Part shown: positions 7,866 to 18,097 of the stretch, piece by piece
Position numbering within the stretch: the stretch's first letter is position 1
Layout of the letters: each line of letters begins with the position of its first letter
Assembly: GCA_022360905.1 (NCBI GenBank)
Contig: JAKSBX010000193.1
Location: forward strand, 1 to 36,062
Direction: 5' to 3'
DNA length: 36,062 nt
Source of the DNA: Chromatiales bacterium
GTDB taxonomy: Bacteria; Pseudomonadota; Gammaproteobacteria; Chromatiales; Chromatiaceae
Made by a program: the position numbers and the translations under genes
Notes under the pieces: generated by a model
Told to the model about the DNA's origin: nothing
Seen by the model: the letters and a program-made list of their open reading frames with translations, nothing else
Databases searched by the model: none

Positions 7866-8987
7866 TTACTGTGATACGATCGAATCCTGCACGGCACTTT
7901 TGTTACTTCGTTTCAGCCAAAGGTAGAGCCCCGAAGCCAACATAATCATTACTGCGATATCAAGTAATGCCCAAATAAGCTTTAGAGGCAATCCGCCATA
8001 ATCTCCAAAATGTAAGGGAACTGAAAAATTGATAGCAGTCAAATACCAGGGAGTTTGCTCAACATCAGTAACTCTACCGGTCTGCGCATCGACCATAGCA
8101 ATGGTGATCATTCTCTCTGTTAACGGAGTATCTCCTCGGATGGCCACTGTATAGTGATATGGGGTGGCATAGGGACTACCAGGAAAGGAGATAAATGCAA
8201 TTTCTGCTTGGGGAAATTGCTCTAGTACTGAAGCTCTGACAAGATCCACAGATATAGGCTTCTTTGTTGGCGAGACACCTTTATACGGCGCACTAAAGGC
8301 TGCCAACTGATCCTGTTGCCAAATTGCAGTGATCGGCGTAACCATGGTAAGTACAACACCGGTTACTCCCACCACACTGATCCAGGTCAGGGTGATGATA
8401 CCCACCATATTATGCATATCCAGCCACTTGATCCTGGCACTGCGGGTTTTACGTACCACTGCAAATGGTAGCTGCCGCATAAAAGGGGCGTAGAGCACAA
8501 CGCCGGAGACCAACGAGGCCATAAAGATCACTCCCATGAAACCGAGAAACAGACTACCTGGCAGACCAGACAACAGGCTGGCATGAAGATCCAGTAAAAA
8601 ATACATTACTCCTTCATTAGGAGGTGGTGCAGCCAGACGTTCACCACTATGCGAGTCGAAGAGTACAAAATGCGCCTCCCCTTCGTTCGCAGCCATACTC
8701 GGACCCAGTACTGCATTAATGATGGAACTATCCTGATCCCAGCTCAGAAACATCAAGTACCAGTCAGGTTTTTCCTGTTGCGCTCGAATCACCATGGTAT
8801 CCAGGCTTGAGCTGTTCTGTAATGCAGCCTCAATCCTTTGCGGAGCCCGTGTCAGTTGGTCTATCTCAGCATGAAAAATCAGTGGCAAACCAGTTATGCA
8901 GAGCATCAGTATGAATATCGTACATAACAGACTTGTCCACTTGTGGATGAGATACCAGTACTTAATGGATCTAGCTGACAGGGCCAT
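7866..8987 (-). CDS. PepSY-associated TM protein, XusC-like reductase candidate
   Basis: A 373-residue inner-membrane PepSY_TM protein. It has an N-terminal signature YLIHKWTSLLCTIFILMLCITGLPLIF in the first helix, a periplasmic segment (about 38-140), a helix pair around LFLGFMGVIFMASLVSGVVLYAPF, the conserved LDMHNMVGI histidine motif, a second periplasmic domain, and a C-terminal PLHFGDYGGLPLKLIWALLDIAVMIMLASGLYLWLKR. Paired histidines suggest heme-linked electron transfer, and the family includes FpvG and the Bacteroides XusC. Here it is near the end of the run that begins with receptor 2 and a DUF4374 lipoprotein, the two other Xus components. The ATG is preceded by GAGG at 11 bases. Spacing to the upstream 76-residue gene is 66 bases. 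Confidence 0.88.
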   Translation of the reverse strand: MALSARSIKYWYLIHKWTSLLCTIFILMLCITGLPLIFHAEIDQLTRAPQRIEAALQNSSSLDTMVIRAQQEKPDWYLMFLSWDQDSSIINAVLGPSMAANEGEAHFVLFDSHSGERLAAPPPNEGVMYFLLDLHASLLSGLPGSLFLGFMGVIFMASLVSGVVLYAPFMRQLPFAVVRKTRSARIKWLDMHNMVGIITLTWISVVGVTGVVLTMVTPITAIWQQDQLAAFSAPYKGVSPTKKPISVDLVRASVLEQFPQAEIAFISFPGSPYATPYHYTVAIRGDTPLTERMITIAMVDAQTGRVTDVEQTPWYLTAINFSVPLHFGDYGGLPLKLIWALLDIAVMIMLASGLYLWLKRSNKSAVQDSIVSQ

Positions 8988-9053
8988 GAAGTCTCTACCT
9001 CATTGACTAATGAATCGATGAAACTGTTTCATTGGTAGTTCAGATAAAAAACA

Positions 9054-9284
9054 TCAATGCAACATTGACTCCAGGCTATTGTGCTCATGCTCCTGTGGCT
9101 GCTCGATACTGTTTATACGTTCGATGGCAAGATTGAAACTCTGCGACAGCTGTTCAAACTGATCAAGCGTCAGATGTAAGGTCATGGCGCCAAACATCAG
9201 GTTCACACTGCCACACTTGGCGCAGTAGTTGATTTTGCACAGACTGTTCTTCAATAGATCCTGATGCTTGCAGGATTTACTCAT
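9054..9284 (-). CDS. small Cys-rich putative metal-binding protein, 76 aa
   Basis: I do not recognise a named family. The N-terminal 30 residues hold CKH (Cys5, His7), Cys16, and NYCAKCG (Cys21, Cys24), a pattern expected of a small metal site, followed by VNLMFGAMTLHLTLDQFEQL, which looks like two beta strands and a helix. There is no signal peptide or membrane helix, so it is probably cytoplasmic. The ribosome site AGGAG lies 7 bases before the ATG, spanning the stop of the 74-residue gene three bases upstream, so the pair is likely translationally coupled. It sits between the TonB2/TPR genes and a PepSY gene. An iron or zinc sensor or chaperone role is possible but only inferred from cysteine spacing and context. 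Confidence 0.75.
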   Translation of the reverse strand: MSKSCKHQDLLKNSLCKINYCAKCGSVNLMFGAMTLHLTLDQFEQLSQSFNLAIERINSIEQPQEHEHNSLESMLH

Positions 9285-9287
9285 GCT

Positions 9288-10675
<1,388 letters not shown>

Positions 10676-10678
10676 CGG

Positions 10679-11311
10679 TTATCGGTCCAGTTTAAAATTG
10701 ATCTGCACCATGGCGCGCTGTTCCAACGCCTGGTTGTTCTCGATCTTTGGCTTGAAACGCCATTTCATCAGGGCGCGGGTGGCGGCACTGTTGAACAGCC
10801 TGTCGGGCGCCGACTCCACCACACTGATATCTTTCACACCGCCGAATTCGGTGATGGTGAATTCCAGTTTGACATAGCCCTCTTTCTTCATCATTTTGGC
10901 GCGCTTCGGATAGATGGGATCGATCCTCACCAGAGGAATCACATTGCCATTCACTGCCCGCTCACCATAGCCGGACACCAGAGCATCACCCAAGGCACTG
11001 CTCGCAGAGAGATCCAAAGGCATATTCAGATCCAGAGGCTTTACCGGTTTTGATGCCACTTTGGGCTGCTTAGGCTTGGGGATCTTGACCTTGGGTTTCG
11101 GCGGTTGCTTTTTCGGCTCCGGCTTTTTCGGTTTGACCCGCTCTTTCTTGGTCAACAGATTCTCTTTCTTCAGCCGAACGAAATCGATGACTTTCAGATT
11201 GTCATCACTGATATGGCCACTCTGGCGCACTTCGATGGTCGCTTTTAAAACCAGGAAGAAAAGGGTTGTGAACACCATTGCGGCAATGAAACTGGTCACT
11301 ACTCTCATCAT
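10679..11311 (-). CDS. tonB: TonB2-type energy transducer
   Basis: A 210-residue TonB. It has an N-terminal membrane anchor (about 5-24), a Lys/Pro-rich periplasmic spacer (about 59-92, PKKPEPKKQPPKPKVKIPKP), and a TonB C-terminal domain (about 128-210) with YPKRAKMMKKEGYVKLEF, VVESAPDRLFN and ALMKWRFKP. It transmits proton-motive force from ExbB/ExbD to TonB boxes of outer-membrane receptors. The length and compact spacer fit the shorter TonB2 type. AAGGAA precedes the start; Met1 and Met2 are both possible. It is 99 bases from exbD, the widest gap within the motor genes, and 3 bases before the TPR gene. Co-transcription with receptor 2 suggests that receptor is a client, although receptor 1 may be as well. 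Confidence 0.95.
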   Translation of the reverse strand: MMRVVTSFIAAMVFTTLFFLVLKATIEVRQSGHISDDNLKVIDFVRLKKENLLTKKERVKPKKPEPKKQPPKPKVKIPKPKQPKVASKPVKPLDLNMPLDLSASSALGDALVSGYGERAVNGNVIPLVRIDPIYPKRAKMMKKEGYVKLEFTITEFGGVKDISVVESAPDRLFNSAATRALMKWRFKPKIENNQALEQRAMVQINFKLDR

Positions 11312-11410
11312 GCGTACAGGTTCCTTTTTCGTTCCTGGCCGACAGTCATGAGGTTTTCTTGAAATACTAACGCCAGTAAATGGTAATGGTTAGATGAACA
11401 ATGCACAGGA

Positions 11411-11815
11411 TCACCTCGAGTCGACCGATGCGGCGATGGAGATATTCTGAACCCCGGCGAGACGGATCTGATCCATCACTTTGACCAACGTGCCGGTGCG
11501 GGCATCCTGGTCGGACTGGATGATCACCGAGCTTTGGGGAAAACGGGCCTTAAGAGATTGGATATTGGCACGTATCGCTCTGATGTCGATGTTACGGTTA
11601 TCGATCCAGATATCCCCATTGGGTTTGATGGCGATCAGTATGTTGCCTTTCGACTTTTTCTCGGCAGTGGCGGCAGAGGGTCGATTGATATCGACTCCGG
11701 TCTCGCGTACGAAGGAGGTTGTGACGATGAAAAATATCAACAGGATAAAGACCACATCCAGCATCGGTGTCAGGTCAATATTGCCGTCTTCAGGGTTTCT
11801 GTGAATTCGTTTCAT
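11411..11815 (-). CDS. exbD: ExbD proton-channel subunit
   Basis: A 134-residue biopolymer transport protein. The single N-terminal membrane helix follows DLTPMLDVVFILLIFFIVTTSF, in which Asp20 is the conserved proton-path aspartate. The periplasmic ExbD/TolR domain follows (about 45-134), including KPNGDIWIDNR and QSDQDARTGTLVKVMDQIRLAGV. It forms the stator with ExbB, using proton flow to drive TonB. It is nine bases after exbB and in the standard TonB2 order. The length is normal for the family. Confidence 0.95.
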   Translation of the reverse strand: MKRIHRNPEDGNIDLTPMLDVVFILLIFFIVTTSFVRETGVDINRPSAATAEKKSKGNILIAIKPNGDIWIDNRNIDIRAIRANIQSLKARFPQSSVIIQSDQDARTGTLVKVMDQIRLAGVQNISIAASVDSR

Positions 11816-11824
11816 AAACGCCCC

Positions 11825-12373
11825 CTAAGGCAATTGCTGTTGCATCATGTTACGACGGTGAGCCTCTTTGAGACCGTCGTTGAGTTTAGTCAACTTGCGG
11901 TTACCGGAGGACTCCACATAACGCAACATGAATAGACCGATAATTGCCACTGCCATTCCTGTCATAGTGGGCAATGTAGCCATTGAGATTCCGTCAGCCA
12001 TGGCCCGAGCATCGCCTGTTCCCAATTGCGCAATGACATCAAATATTTCAATCATGCCGGAGACCGTACCAAACAGCCCGAGCAACGGGGTGACCCGTAC
12101 CAGTGTTTGTATCAATGGCAAGGTGATGTATAACTTGTGGGTATAGGCGTTTTGCAGCGACTCGCGGATTTTGCCGGCATCTTGCTTGTGCAAGTTTTTA
12201 TGCCAGATCTTCATATACTGATCCAGATCATGAACAGCCCGGAAGTGGATGTAGATCAGTCGTTCGAAGATCAGGAACCAAAGCAGCAGTGCGGCACTGG
12301 CAATGGCATACAATACCACCCCGCCCTGATCGAGGAACTCGGTGACGGAATGGATCACTTGAATGCTGTGCAT
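11825..12373 (-). CDS. exbB: ExbB-type proton channel subunit (ExbB2)
   Basis: A 182-residue MotA/TolQ/ExbB-family inner-membrane protein, the short ExbB2 form without a periplasmic extension. Three membrane segments are visible: LYAIASAALLLWFLIFERL, TPLLGLFGTVSGMIEIF (the family's LLGLLGTVxGMI motif) and TLPTMTGMAVAIIGLFML. It pairs with ExbD as the ion channel of the TonB2 system. It starts one base after the ttpC stop, with GGGAAG inside the ttpC end as ribosome site, which indicates coupled translation. The presence of both this gene and the larger ttpC distinguishes the cluster from a simple ExbBD pair. Confidence 0.95.
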   Translation of the reverse strand: MHSIQVIHSVTEFLDQGGVVLYAIASAALLLWFLIFERLIYIHFRAVHDLDQYMKIWHKNLHKQDAGKIRESLQNAYTHKLYITLPLIQTLVRVTPLLGLFGTVSGMIEIFDVIAQLGTGDARAMADGISMATLPTMTGMAVAIIGLFMLRYVESSGNRKLTKLNDGLKEAHRRNMMQQQLP

Positions 12374-12374
12374 C

Positions 12375-13691
12375 TTAGGCTTCCCTGGCGATCAGGCCTA
12401 CACTCTGGTGCTCCACCACATCGATGATCTGCTTCGATTTTGAAGTGATAAAGGTGTAGGCAAACAGCAGTGGGATCGCCACACTCAAACCCAGCACCGT
12501 TGTCACCAGCGCGGTGGAGATACCCCCTGCCATGAGTTTCGGATCGCTGGTACCGAACAGTGTGATGGTCTGGAAGGTGATGATCATACCGATTACGGTT
12601 CCCAGCAGACCCAGTAGGGGCGCCACCGCCGCCAGCAGTTTGATCAGGCCGTTGTAGCGTTCGATCACCGGCACCTCTTTGAGCATCGCCTCCTCCAGCG
12701 CAATCTCCCGCTCCTGCAAGGGCTTGGCCTTGTTCTCCCGATAGACCAAGGCAACCCTGCCCAGAGGATTGTTGGCTACCGGTTCGGCAAGCTTTTTCGT
12801 CTGGGCACTGATTTTCGATGAGACCAGACTCAGATAGATGTAGCGCATCAAAGCAATCAGTAAACCAATTGCACCCAGTGAGAGGATGATGTAACCGATG
12901 ATTCCACCCTGCTGGATACGCTCCCACAAATTGGGTTTGCGAGTCAGCATACTCAGCAACTGTCCCCGGGTGGGATCGATCATGATTTTCACCAGATCAT
13001 CACCGTTGCCGGTGAACGCCTCAGCCATTTCAAGGAAATGGCTCCCCGGCTGCCGCTGCAGGTTCGACAGGGTGTTGGTTTCAGCGCTGTACTGCAGGTA
13101 TTCACCACCGGACAGAGCCGCATAGGAGCCGATACGCACCACATCTTTAGCAGCAGTGGTACCATCCCGCTGGGTCACATCTGTGTTAAAAGAGCGAGTC
13201 TTGCCCGTCTCTCCCATCTCCTGCAGCATCACATACCAGAGCTGTTCCAGGGTCTTCACATCCGGCAGCTCCTTGCTCTGGGCCAAGCTATCGATAAACT
13301 GACTACGATCCGGGTATTGCACCGAGTTGAGCGAGTTGTCAAATTCCGCTTTAAGCTCTCCTGCTACCTGACGCACTGCCCCAAACATCTCACCCAAGTC
13401 GCCGATCTTACGCTGCAGGGCCTCCTCTTTCTGTGACAGCAGCAGCTCGTTGCTGTCCAACTCTGTCAGCAGGCGTTGGTTTTCCGCCACCAGGGTATTG
13501 AGTCTGCTCTTGGCTTCCGCCAGTAGCACCGCCTGGTTTTGCTTCTCCTGCTTGAAGCGTTTTACCCGCTGCTGAGACTCGACCAACTCCTGCCTGGTCT
13601 GCTGTTTGATGCTGTTGAGCAGTTCGTCAAAACTGTCTGCCTGAGCGGTGGAAAAAATCAGCAAGCCAACTATTGCCAACACGATTCTCAT
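12375..13691 (-). CDS. ttpC: TtpC, large ExbB-like protein with periplasmic coiled coil
   Basis: A 438-residue protein: signal sequence (about 1-18), long periplasmic coiled coil (about 22-115, KQQTRQELVESQQRVKRFKQ onward), a mixed domain to about 255, a membrane helix at 263-284, and a C-terminal MotA/TolQ/ExbB channel domain with LLGLLGTVIGMIITFQTITL and STALVTTVLGLSVAIPLLFAY. This is the architecture of Vibrio TtpC, an essential extra component of the TonB2 system that bridges to the outer membrane. It overlaps the DUF3450 gene by four bases (ATGA) and is one base from exbB. Both neighbours are the expected ones. Confidence 0.93.
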   Translation of the reverse strand: MRIVLAIVGLLIFSTAQADSFDELLNSIKQQTRQELVESQQRVKRFKQEKQNQAVLLAEAKSRLNTLVAENQRLLTELDSNELLLSQKEEALQRKIGDLGEMFGAVRQVAGELKAEFDNSLNSVQYPDRSQFIDSLAQSKELPDVKTLEQLWYVMLQEMGETGKTRSFNTDVTQRDGTTAAKDVVRIGSYAALSGGEYLQYSAETNTLSNLQRQPGSHFLEMAEAFTGNGDDLVKIMIDPTRGQLLSMLTRKPNLWERIQQGGIIGYIILSLGAIGLLIALMRYIYLSLVSSKISAQTKKLAEPVANNPLGRVALVYRENKAKPLQEREIALEEAMLKEVPVIERYNGLIKLLAAVAPLLGLLGTVIGMIITFQTITLFGTSDPKLMAGGISTALVTTVLGLSVAIPLLFAYTFITSKSKQIIDVVEHQSVGLIAREA

Positions 13692-14452
13692 TGCATCGCC
13701 TCCACTTTACTGGCCATCACGGTGAGCAGTTCCGGCGCATGTTGCTTTCGCGCTATCTTCATGCCCATGGTGATCGACTGTTTGACTTCCCAATCCTCCA
13801 CGGCTTGCCAGGCGCCCTGGTGCTTGTTCCATACTCCGGCGTTGGATTTGTCGAGGGACTGGTAGAAGAAGGCCACCCGGCCCAGCTTGAGAAAGTTGAC
13901 TCGCTTCTCGCCGATCATACCTTCATAGGCTTCGAGGGTTTTACCGTATTCGATCTCGATCTGATAGGCCTCGAGTATCTTGCGGAATTTTTGTGCCACA
14001 CTGATATCCGCTCTGATCATGAGATCCTTCAGATTGGTGAGCCGATGTGCACGCTCCTCGGGCAGGAAGGGCAGATCCTGGGCGATAAAGTTCTCAAGGG
14101 TCTCTATCATCTCCCCCATCAACGGCATGATTGAGCGACTGGTGACCTCGATCTCTTCGATCTGTTTGTCCAAGGAGGCCAGTTCCTCTAATTGGGATTT
14201 GACTACCTGTGAAAGCTGACCGTTATAGGTTTCGTAGCTGTCCCCCTCCTGAATCGTGGTCTTGTACTGATCCAGCAGGCTCATGGTCTCTTCGTACAAG
14301 CCATCGATCTTAGTCTGGGACTGCTTCAACTTGGCGTTGGTCGAGGTAACTGCTTTGCGGCTCTGTTCCAGGGGACCGGCAATCAATGGACCGCAAGAAC
14401 CTGAAAATAATAGTGATAGCAACAGTATCGAGTTATAAAACAAAGGTCTCAT
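13688..14452 (-). CDS. DUF3450 periplasmic coiled-coil protein
   Basis: A 254-residue exported protein: hydrophobic signal (LFYNSILLLSLLFSGSCG) and a helical, coiled-coil-rich mature part (QSRKAVTSTNAKLKQSQTKI, LEELASLDKQIEEIEVTSRS, LPFLPEERAHRLTNLKDLMI), matching the DUF3450 family encoded directly upstream of ttpC in many TonB2 clusters. The C-terminal GAWQAVEDWEVKQSITMGMKIARKQHAPELL segment is family-like. A Cys at the end of the hydrophobic core (SGSC) could be a lipidation site but is not a clean lipobox. It overlaps ttpC by four bases. It is probably an accessory of the TtpC channel; no catalytic motif is seen. Confidence 0.9.
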   Translation of the reverse strand: MRPLFYNSILLLSLLFSGSCGPLIAGPLEQSRKAVTSTNAKLKQSQTKIDGLYEETMSLLDQYKTTIQEGDSYETYNGQLSQVVKSQLEELASLDKQIEEIEVTSRSIMPLMGEMIETLENFIAQDLPFLPEERAHRLTNLKDLMIRADISVAQKFRKILEAYQIEIEYGKTLEAYEGMIGEKRVNFLKLGRVAFFYQSLDKSNAGVWNKHQGAWQAVEDWEVKQSITMGMKIARKQHAPELLTVMASKVEAMQ

Positions 14453-14478
14453 CGAATCACTCTATGTAATAAGTTAAT

Positions 14479-14510
14479 AATGCCCTGACGCCCAAACGCG
14501 ACAGAGCATT
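14479..14510 (-). terminator. intra-operon stem-loop
   Basis: On the minus strand a 13-base arm (AATGCTCTGTCGC), a 6-base loop and a second arm (GCGTCAGGGCATT) form a stem with 12 of 13 positions paired, counting one G-U, and a single T-T mismatch. It lies in the 83-base gap after the DUF4374 lipoprotein gene and before the DUF3450 gene. The following ATTAACTTATT is AT-rich but lacks a run of T, so it may be a weak terminator, a pause or an mRNA-processing and stabilising structure rather than a full terminator. Confidence 0.55.
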
Positions 14511-14535
14511 GTTCGGTAATAAAATGGGGTTCAAA

Positions 14536-15753
14536 TTACAGATTTACCATCCATACTGGCGAACCTTCTGTGGTGATTGATGGTGTCTGGTCACCAGCCA
14601 TCGTGCCATCGCTTGGATTGTGCATGAACATACCGGCTCCATCGTCGGTGGATCGGCCATACATCACTTTCTCCTGGTAGATGACGGAGCTTGCCGACCA
14701 GCCAGCAGTGGCAGGCACATCGATTGCCGTTACGGTTTGGTTATAGAGATCTATCTTGTATGCCATGTAGTTCTTGTCGTTGGCATAATCAGGTGGATTG
14801 CTGGTCAGGCCAGGAACGAACAGGTTGGAGTAGATGATGCCATCACCAGCGTACACGTCCCGATAGGAGTAGGAGACGGTCTCACCTGGTACTTCAGGCA
14901 GCTGCAGATCGGTTATCGAGAAATAGTAGTCAGGATCGAACTCATCGGCACCGTTCCTGATACGCAGATAGCCCGCCTGCAGACCGGGATAGTAACCGTA
15001 CGATCCATAATTGTTGACATAGATATCACCAAGCTCGTCCATGATGATGCCGGCATTGGGTTCCAAAGTACCGCTAAAACAGGCCCGATCGTCTTGAATA
15101 TGCTTATCCACCACATCGGTGGCCACATCGATGATAATCAACGAGGCACCGGCCTGGCACCTGAAGGTTTGCAGTGTGTCGATCTGAGCCAGACCCAGGT
15201 AGAGCTTGCCGTCGCGAATAACGCCACCGGTTGCGTTGGGATTGGTATCCCCCTCACCCAGGGCGTATTCACTCAAATCGATGGCGCCGGTTACAGTCAT
15301 GGTCTGGGGATCGAATATCAACAGATCCGAACTGTGATAGGTAACCGCGTAGGCCTTGTTGTCATTGACGAAGATCAGTGAACCAGCTCGAGCACCCTCT
15401 CCGGTGCTAAATTCCCCTTCCTTGGTGAACACATTGCCGTTCAGGGAGTATTTGACCACATCGTCCGAATAGAGGGAGCCGACCGTATAAACCATGCCGT
15501 TGTGAATTTGGATGCCGGTGGCTGGATTCAGCTCAACCCCGTTGGCATTGTCCACATGACTGGCCGTACCTCCGTTAAAGGCGACCATAAAACCGGTCGC
15601 ATCATCGATCCGATTCATGATCACCATGTCAGGCTCAGAAGTTGTGGTGTTGGAAGTGTTGTTATCACCACCCCCACCTCCGCCGCCGCATGCGGACAAT
15701 ACCAGCGACAACACGGCGCTGAGGGTTAATGAATGCTGTTTAAGATCTGCCAT
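14536..15753 (-). CDS. DUF4374-like (XusB-like) beta-propeller lipoprotein
   Basis: A 405-residue lipoprotein: lipobox LSAC with Cys22, then seven glycines and an Asn/Thr linker, followed by repeated beta-propeller blades (GMVYTVGSLYSDDVVKYSL, NKAYAVTYHSSDLLIFDPQT, GKLYLGLAQ, GIIYSNLFVPG). The segment RIRNGADEFDPDYYF (264-278) matches the RI--G---FDPDYYF signature I know from DUF4374 proteins, including Bacteroides XusB, a surface lipoprotein that captures ferric enterobactin. Two cysteines (199, 225) could form a disulfide. Gly at +2 favours outer-membrane sorting. It lies 51 bases after receptor 2 in the same run. Binding of a ferric siderophore and hand-over to receptor 2 is inferred from this pairing. 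Confidence 0.8.
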   Translation of the reverse strand: MADLKQHSLTLSAVLSLVLSACGGGGGGGDNNTSNTTTSEPDMVIMNRIDDATGFMVAFNGGTASHVDNANGVELNPATGIQIHNGMVYTVGSLYSDDVVKYSLNGNVFTKEGEFSTGEGARAGSLIFVNDNKAYAVTYHSSDLLIFDPQTMTVTGAIDLSEYALGEGDTNPNATGGVIRDGKLYLGLAQIDTLQTFRCQAGASLIIIDVATDVVDKHIQDDRACFSGTLEPNAGIIMDELGDIYVNNYGSYGYYPGLQAGYLRIRNGADEFDPDYYFSITDLQLPEVPGETVSYSYRDVYAGDGIIYSNLFVPGLTSNPPDYANDKNYMAYKIDLYNQTVTAIDVPATAGWSASSVIYQEKVMYGRSTDDGAGMFMHNPSDGTMAGDQTPSITTEGSPVWMVNL

Positions 15754-15804
15754 AGTGAATACCTTGATCAGTTAATGATGACGCTTGGAGATGGGAACAA
15801 TCCG

Positions 15805-17961
15805 CTATTGGAACCAGGTGTAACGCAGGTTCAGATTGTAGGTCCGTCCCATCAACGGATAGTTGAAAACGTCTGTGATCTCCTCGTCGGTGAGATTCCT
15901 CACCTCGAAACCGAGGATAATTTCGTCGTTCTGGAAGGAGTACTCGAAGCCGGCGGTATGAGAGGTCTGAGCATCGATCTTTCGGTCCTGGAAGCGGCTC
16001 AATTTCCAACCGTAGTAGTATTCATCGACCCAGTTGGTTTCCCAGAAAAGTTTCAGCATCGCGTCATCACGCAGCAGTCCGAGCAATTTATATTCGAATC
16101 CGAGATTGGCGTATTGATTCGGTACGTTAGGCACATCCAGACCGTAGGTCGGGTTGGGTGTCGAATTGGTACCGATCAGATACTTCTGCTGATCGGTCAG
16201 CTCCTGATCCGTAAAGTTGAAATAGAGATACCATTGATCGGTAATGTCGGCTTTGACCTCGAACTCATAGCCCTCCACCTCAATTTCACCCAGGTTGACA
16301 TACTGGGAGGCGCGATTGCTCGGCACCAGCTTGATCATATTGCTGATGTCACGATGAAAATAGTTGGCCTCCACTTTCAACCAGGGCATACCGAAGAAAT
16401 CGAATCGGTCGAACAATATGCCAAGATTCAGGTTGTCACCCTCTTCCGGCATGATGTCCGGAGAGGAGATGATGCTGACCCCGTCACCAAAGGCCTCGGT
16501 GGTATCAGGCAGACGATAGGCATGCTCATAAGATGCCTTAAGATAGAGATCCGGCATTGGCGAATAACGTGCCGAGACATAATAGCCATTCTCACTGCCG
16601 TCATTACTGGTCTGTTGTGGCGTACCCGAGAGGGAACGCTCCTGAGCGGTAATGGAATAATCGTAGTCGTACTGTTTCAGACCGACATCGGTCACCACCG
16701 TATCGTCGAGAAAAGAGGATTCCAAGCTCAGGGTGGAGACCTGGTTGGTCTTCTCTGAGGGGAAGTCACCGATGTCATAGCCCAAGGCTGCACTGGCGAC
16801 ATCATCACTGGGTTTGTATTCCGAGAACAGATAGTTCCAGTGGAAATTGACCGCATGATCCCGGTTGATGGTGTAGTTCAGATTCAGATCGTGGCGGTTT
16901 TCATTCTGTTCATCCGACGAGTCGTGAGGCACGCCGGTGATCTCCCCTCCCAGACCGGGACAGGGACGTTCCGAGCCATCGAAGTTGTAGCAGGTGGTGG
17001 CCTTGTCGACGTAGTGAAGATTCAGCTCCGGTCTGCCGTAGTCGTAATCGAACTGCAGACCGTCGACGAACATATCCGCTTTTTCAAATGAGAGGCCAAG
17101 AAAGTTGAAATCGCTCCGGTTCTCAGCCTCTTGAATATTCTGCTGAATGCCCTGGATCTCCTGGGTGGATTCAAAATGCACCAGCTCCCAGCCAATTTCA
17201 TCGAACCAGCGATCCTCCACTTTACCGGCAAAGGCATAGATGTAGGATTCATACTCATCGTGATCACGACGGATCTTCAGTCCCTCGGTATAGGGTGAGT
17301 TCATAATGTAGTCGTTGGCCGCATGGTTGTAGAAACCACCGATACCAACCTCGACCTTTTCCTCTTCCCAATATTTGGTGAGGATGCCGGTGAATCGTTG
17401 GGTATCGTACGAACCGGTGGACAGGGTGGCATCGACCCAACTGCCGTGAAAATCCCGGGTCACCACATTGACCGCGCCCCCGAGGGCATCACCGCCGAAT
17501 CTTGCCGGAACCACACCCTTGTAGATCTCGATCCGTTCCACCAGTTGAATGGGAATATCGTTGATGCCAAGGGTACCGTCCGGCGCATTGAGCGGATTGC
17601 CATCGATAAAGATCTTAACTCGCTTGCCTTCAAGCCCGTGTATCGCCAGAGTGGCGCGACTTCCAAGGCCGCCCTCCTGTGACAGCCTCACTCCGGCAAC
17701 CCGTTTCAGCACCTCGTTGAGGCTGATGTTTCTGCCATGAAACCGTTCCGCATCGATCACAGATACCGGCATGGATGAGTGGAGCAGCTCCATTTCCACA
17801 CTCCGATCCTCGACAGTCAGATCGCCCAGATTCTGCTTCTCCTCCTGGATCTGCCGGGTGCTTTTTTCTTCACCTTCATCCCTAGGATTTGCTTTGTCAG
17901 CTATCGAATGAGCACTGAAGCCTATCAGCGCAACAAAAATAATTCTTTTTAATACAACCAC
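15805..17961 (-). CDS. TonB-dependent receptor (receptor 2)
   Basis: An outer-membrane receptor of about 718 residues: signal peptide (VVLKRIIFVALIGFSAHSIA), a possible TonB box near GDLTVEDRSVE, a plug with ISLNEVLKRVAGVRLSQEGG, FIDGNPLNAPDG, VERIEIYKGVVPARFGGDAL and GGAVNVVTRDF, then a beta barrel ending in NLRYTWFQ. The penultimate Phe is unusual, because most barrels end in Phe. It belongs to the CirA/FepA-like plug group; the ligand is not readable. The start is unclear: GTG 17961 gives a standard signal peptide, while in-frame GTG 17973 and TTG 17979 are alternatives, and none has a strong ribosome site. A Fur box at 17998-18016 overlaps its promoter region. It heads the twelve-gene TonB2 run. 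Confidence 0.92.
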   Translation of the reverse strand: MVVLKRIIFVALIGFSAHSIADKANPRDEGEEKSTRQIQEEKQNLGDLTVEDRSVEMELLHSSMPVSVIDAERFHGRNISLNEVLKRVAGVRLSQEGGLGSRATLAIHGLEGKRVKIFIDGNPLNAPDGTLGINDIPIQLVERIEIYKGVVPARFGGDALGGAVNVVTRDFHGSWVDATLSTGSYDTQRFTGILTKYWEEEKVEVGIGGFYNHAANDYIMNSPYTEGLKIRRDHDEYESYIYAFAGKVEDRWFDEIGWELVHFESTQEIQGIQQNIQEAENRSDFNFLGLSFEKADMFVDGLQFDYDYGRPELNLHYVDKATTCYNFDGSERPCPGLGGEITGVPHDSSDEQNENRHDLNLNYTINRDHAVNFHWNYLFSEYKPSDDVASAALGYDIGDFPSEKTNQVSTLSLESSFLDDTVVTDVGLKQYDYDYSITAQERSLSGTPQQTSNDGSENGYYVSARYSPMPDLYLKASYEHAYRLPDTTEAFGDGVSIISSPDIMPEEGDNLNLGILFDRFDFFGMPWLKVEANYFHRDISNMIKLVPSNRASQYVNLGEIEVEGYEFEVKADITDQWYLYFNFTDQELTDQQKYLIGTNSTPNPTYGLDVPNVPNQYANLGFEYKLLGLLRDDAMLKLFWETNWVDEYYYGWKLSRFQDRKIDAQTSHTAGFEYSFQNDEIILGFEVRNLTDEEITDVFNYPLMGRTYNLNLRYTWFQ

Positions 17962-17997
17962 TTGACACCACACAAACAAAGTACCGCTAACCTATAT

Positions 17998-18016
17998 CTA
18001 AATAATAATCATTATC
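17998..18016. promoter_or_regulatory. Fur box shared by receptor 2 operon and AraC gene
   Basis: Plus-strand CTAAATAATAATCATTATC matches 15 of 19 positions of the Fur consensus, with the right half perfect. It lies about 20-37 bases upstream of the possible receptor 2 starts and 82 bases upstream of the divergent AraC-family gene, so it can repress both when iron is sufficient. Confidence 0.82.
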
Positions 18017-18097
18017 ATATAATGGCGTTAGTCTATTTGAGTCGTTGCACCGTGCGATAGCCCTATAGGAAGAATTTGTGATCCAAATGGAAGAGTT

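Noticed and set aside
14620-15381. 253-codon plus-strand open frame
   Set aside because: Antisense of the DUF4374 lipoprotein gene, with no start signal and no recognisable protein.
15733-16758. 341-codon plus-strand open frame
   Set aside because: It lies entirely opposite the receptor 2 and DUF4374 lipoprotein genes and has the low-complexity pattern of antisense frames in GC-balanced coding DNA; both minus-strand proteins are clear.
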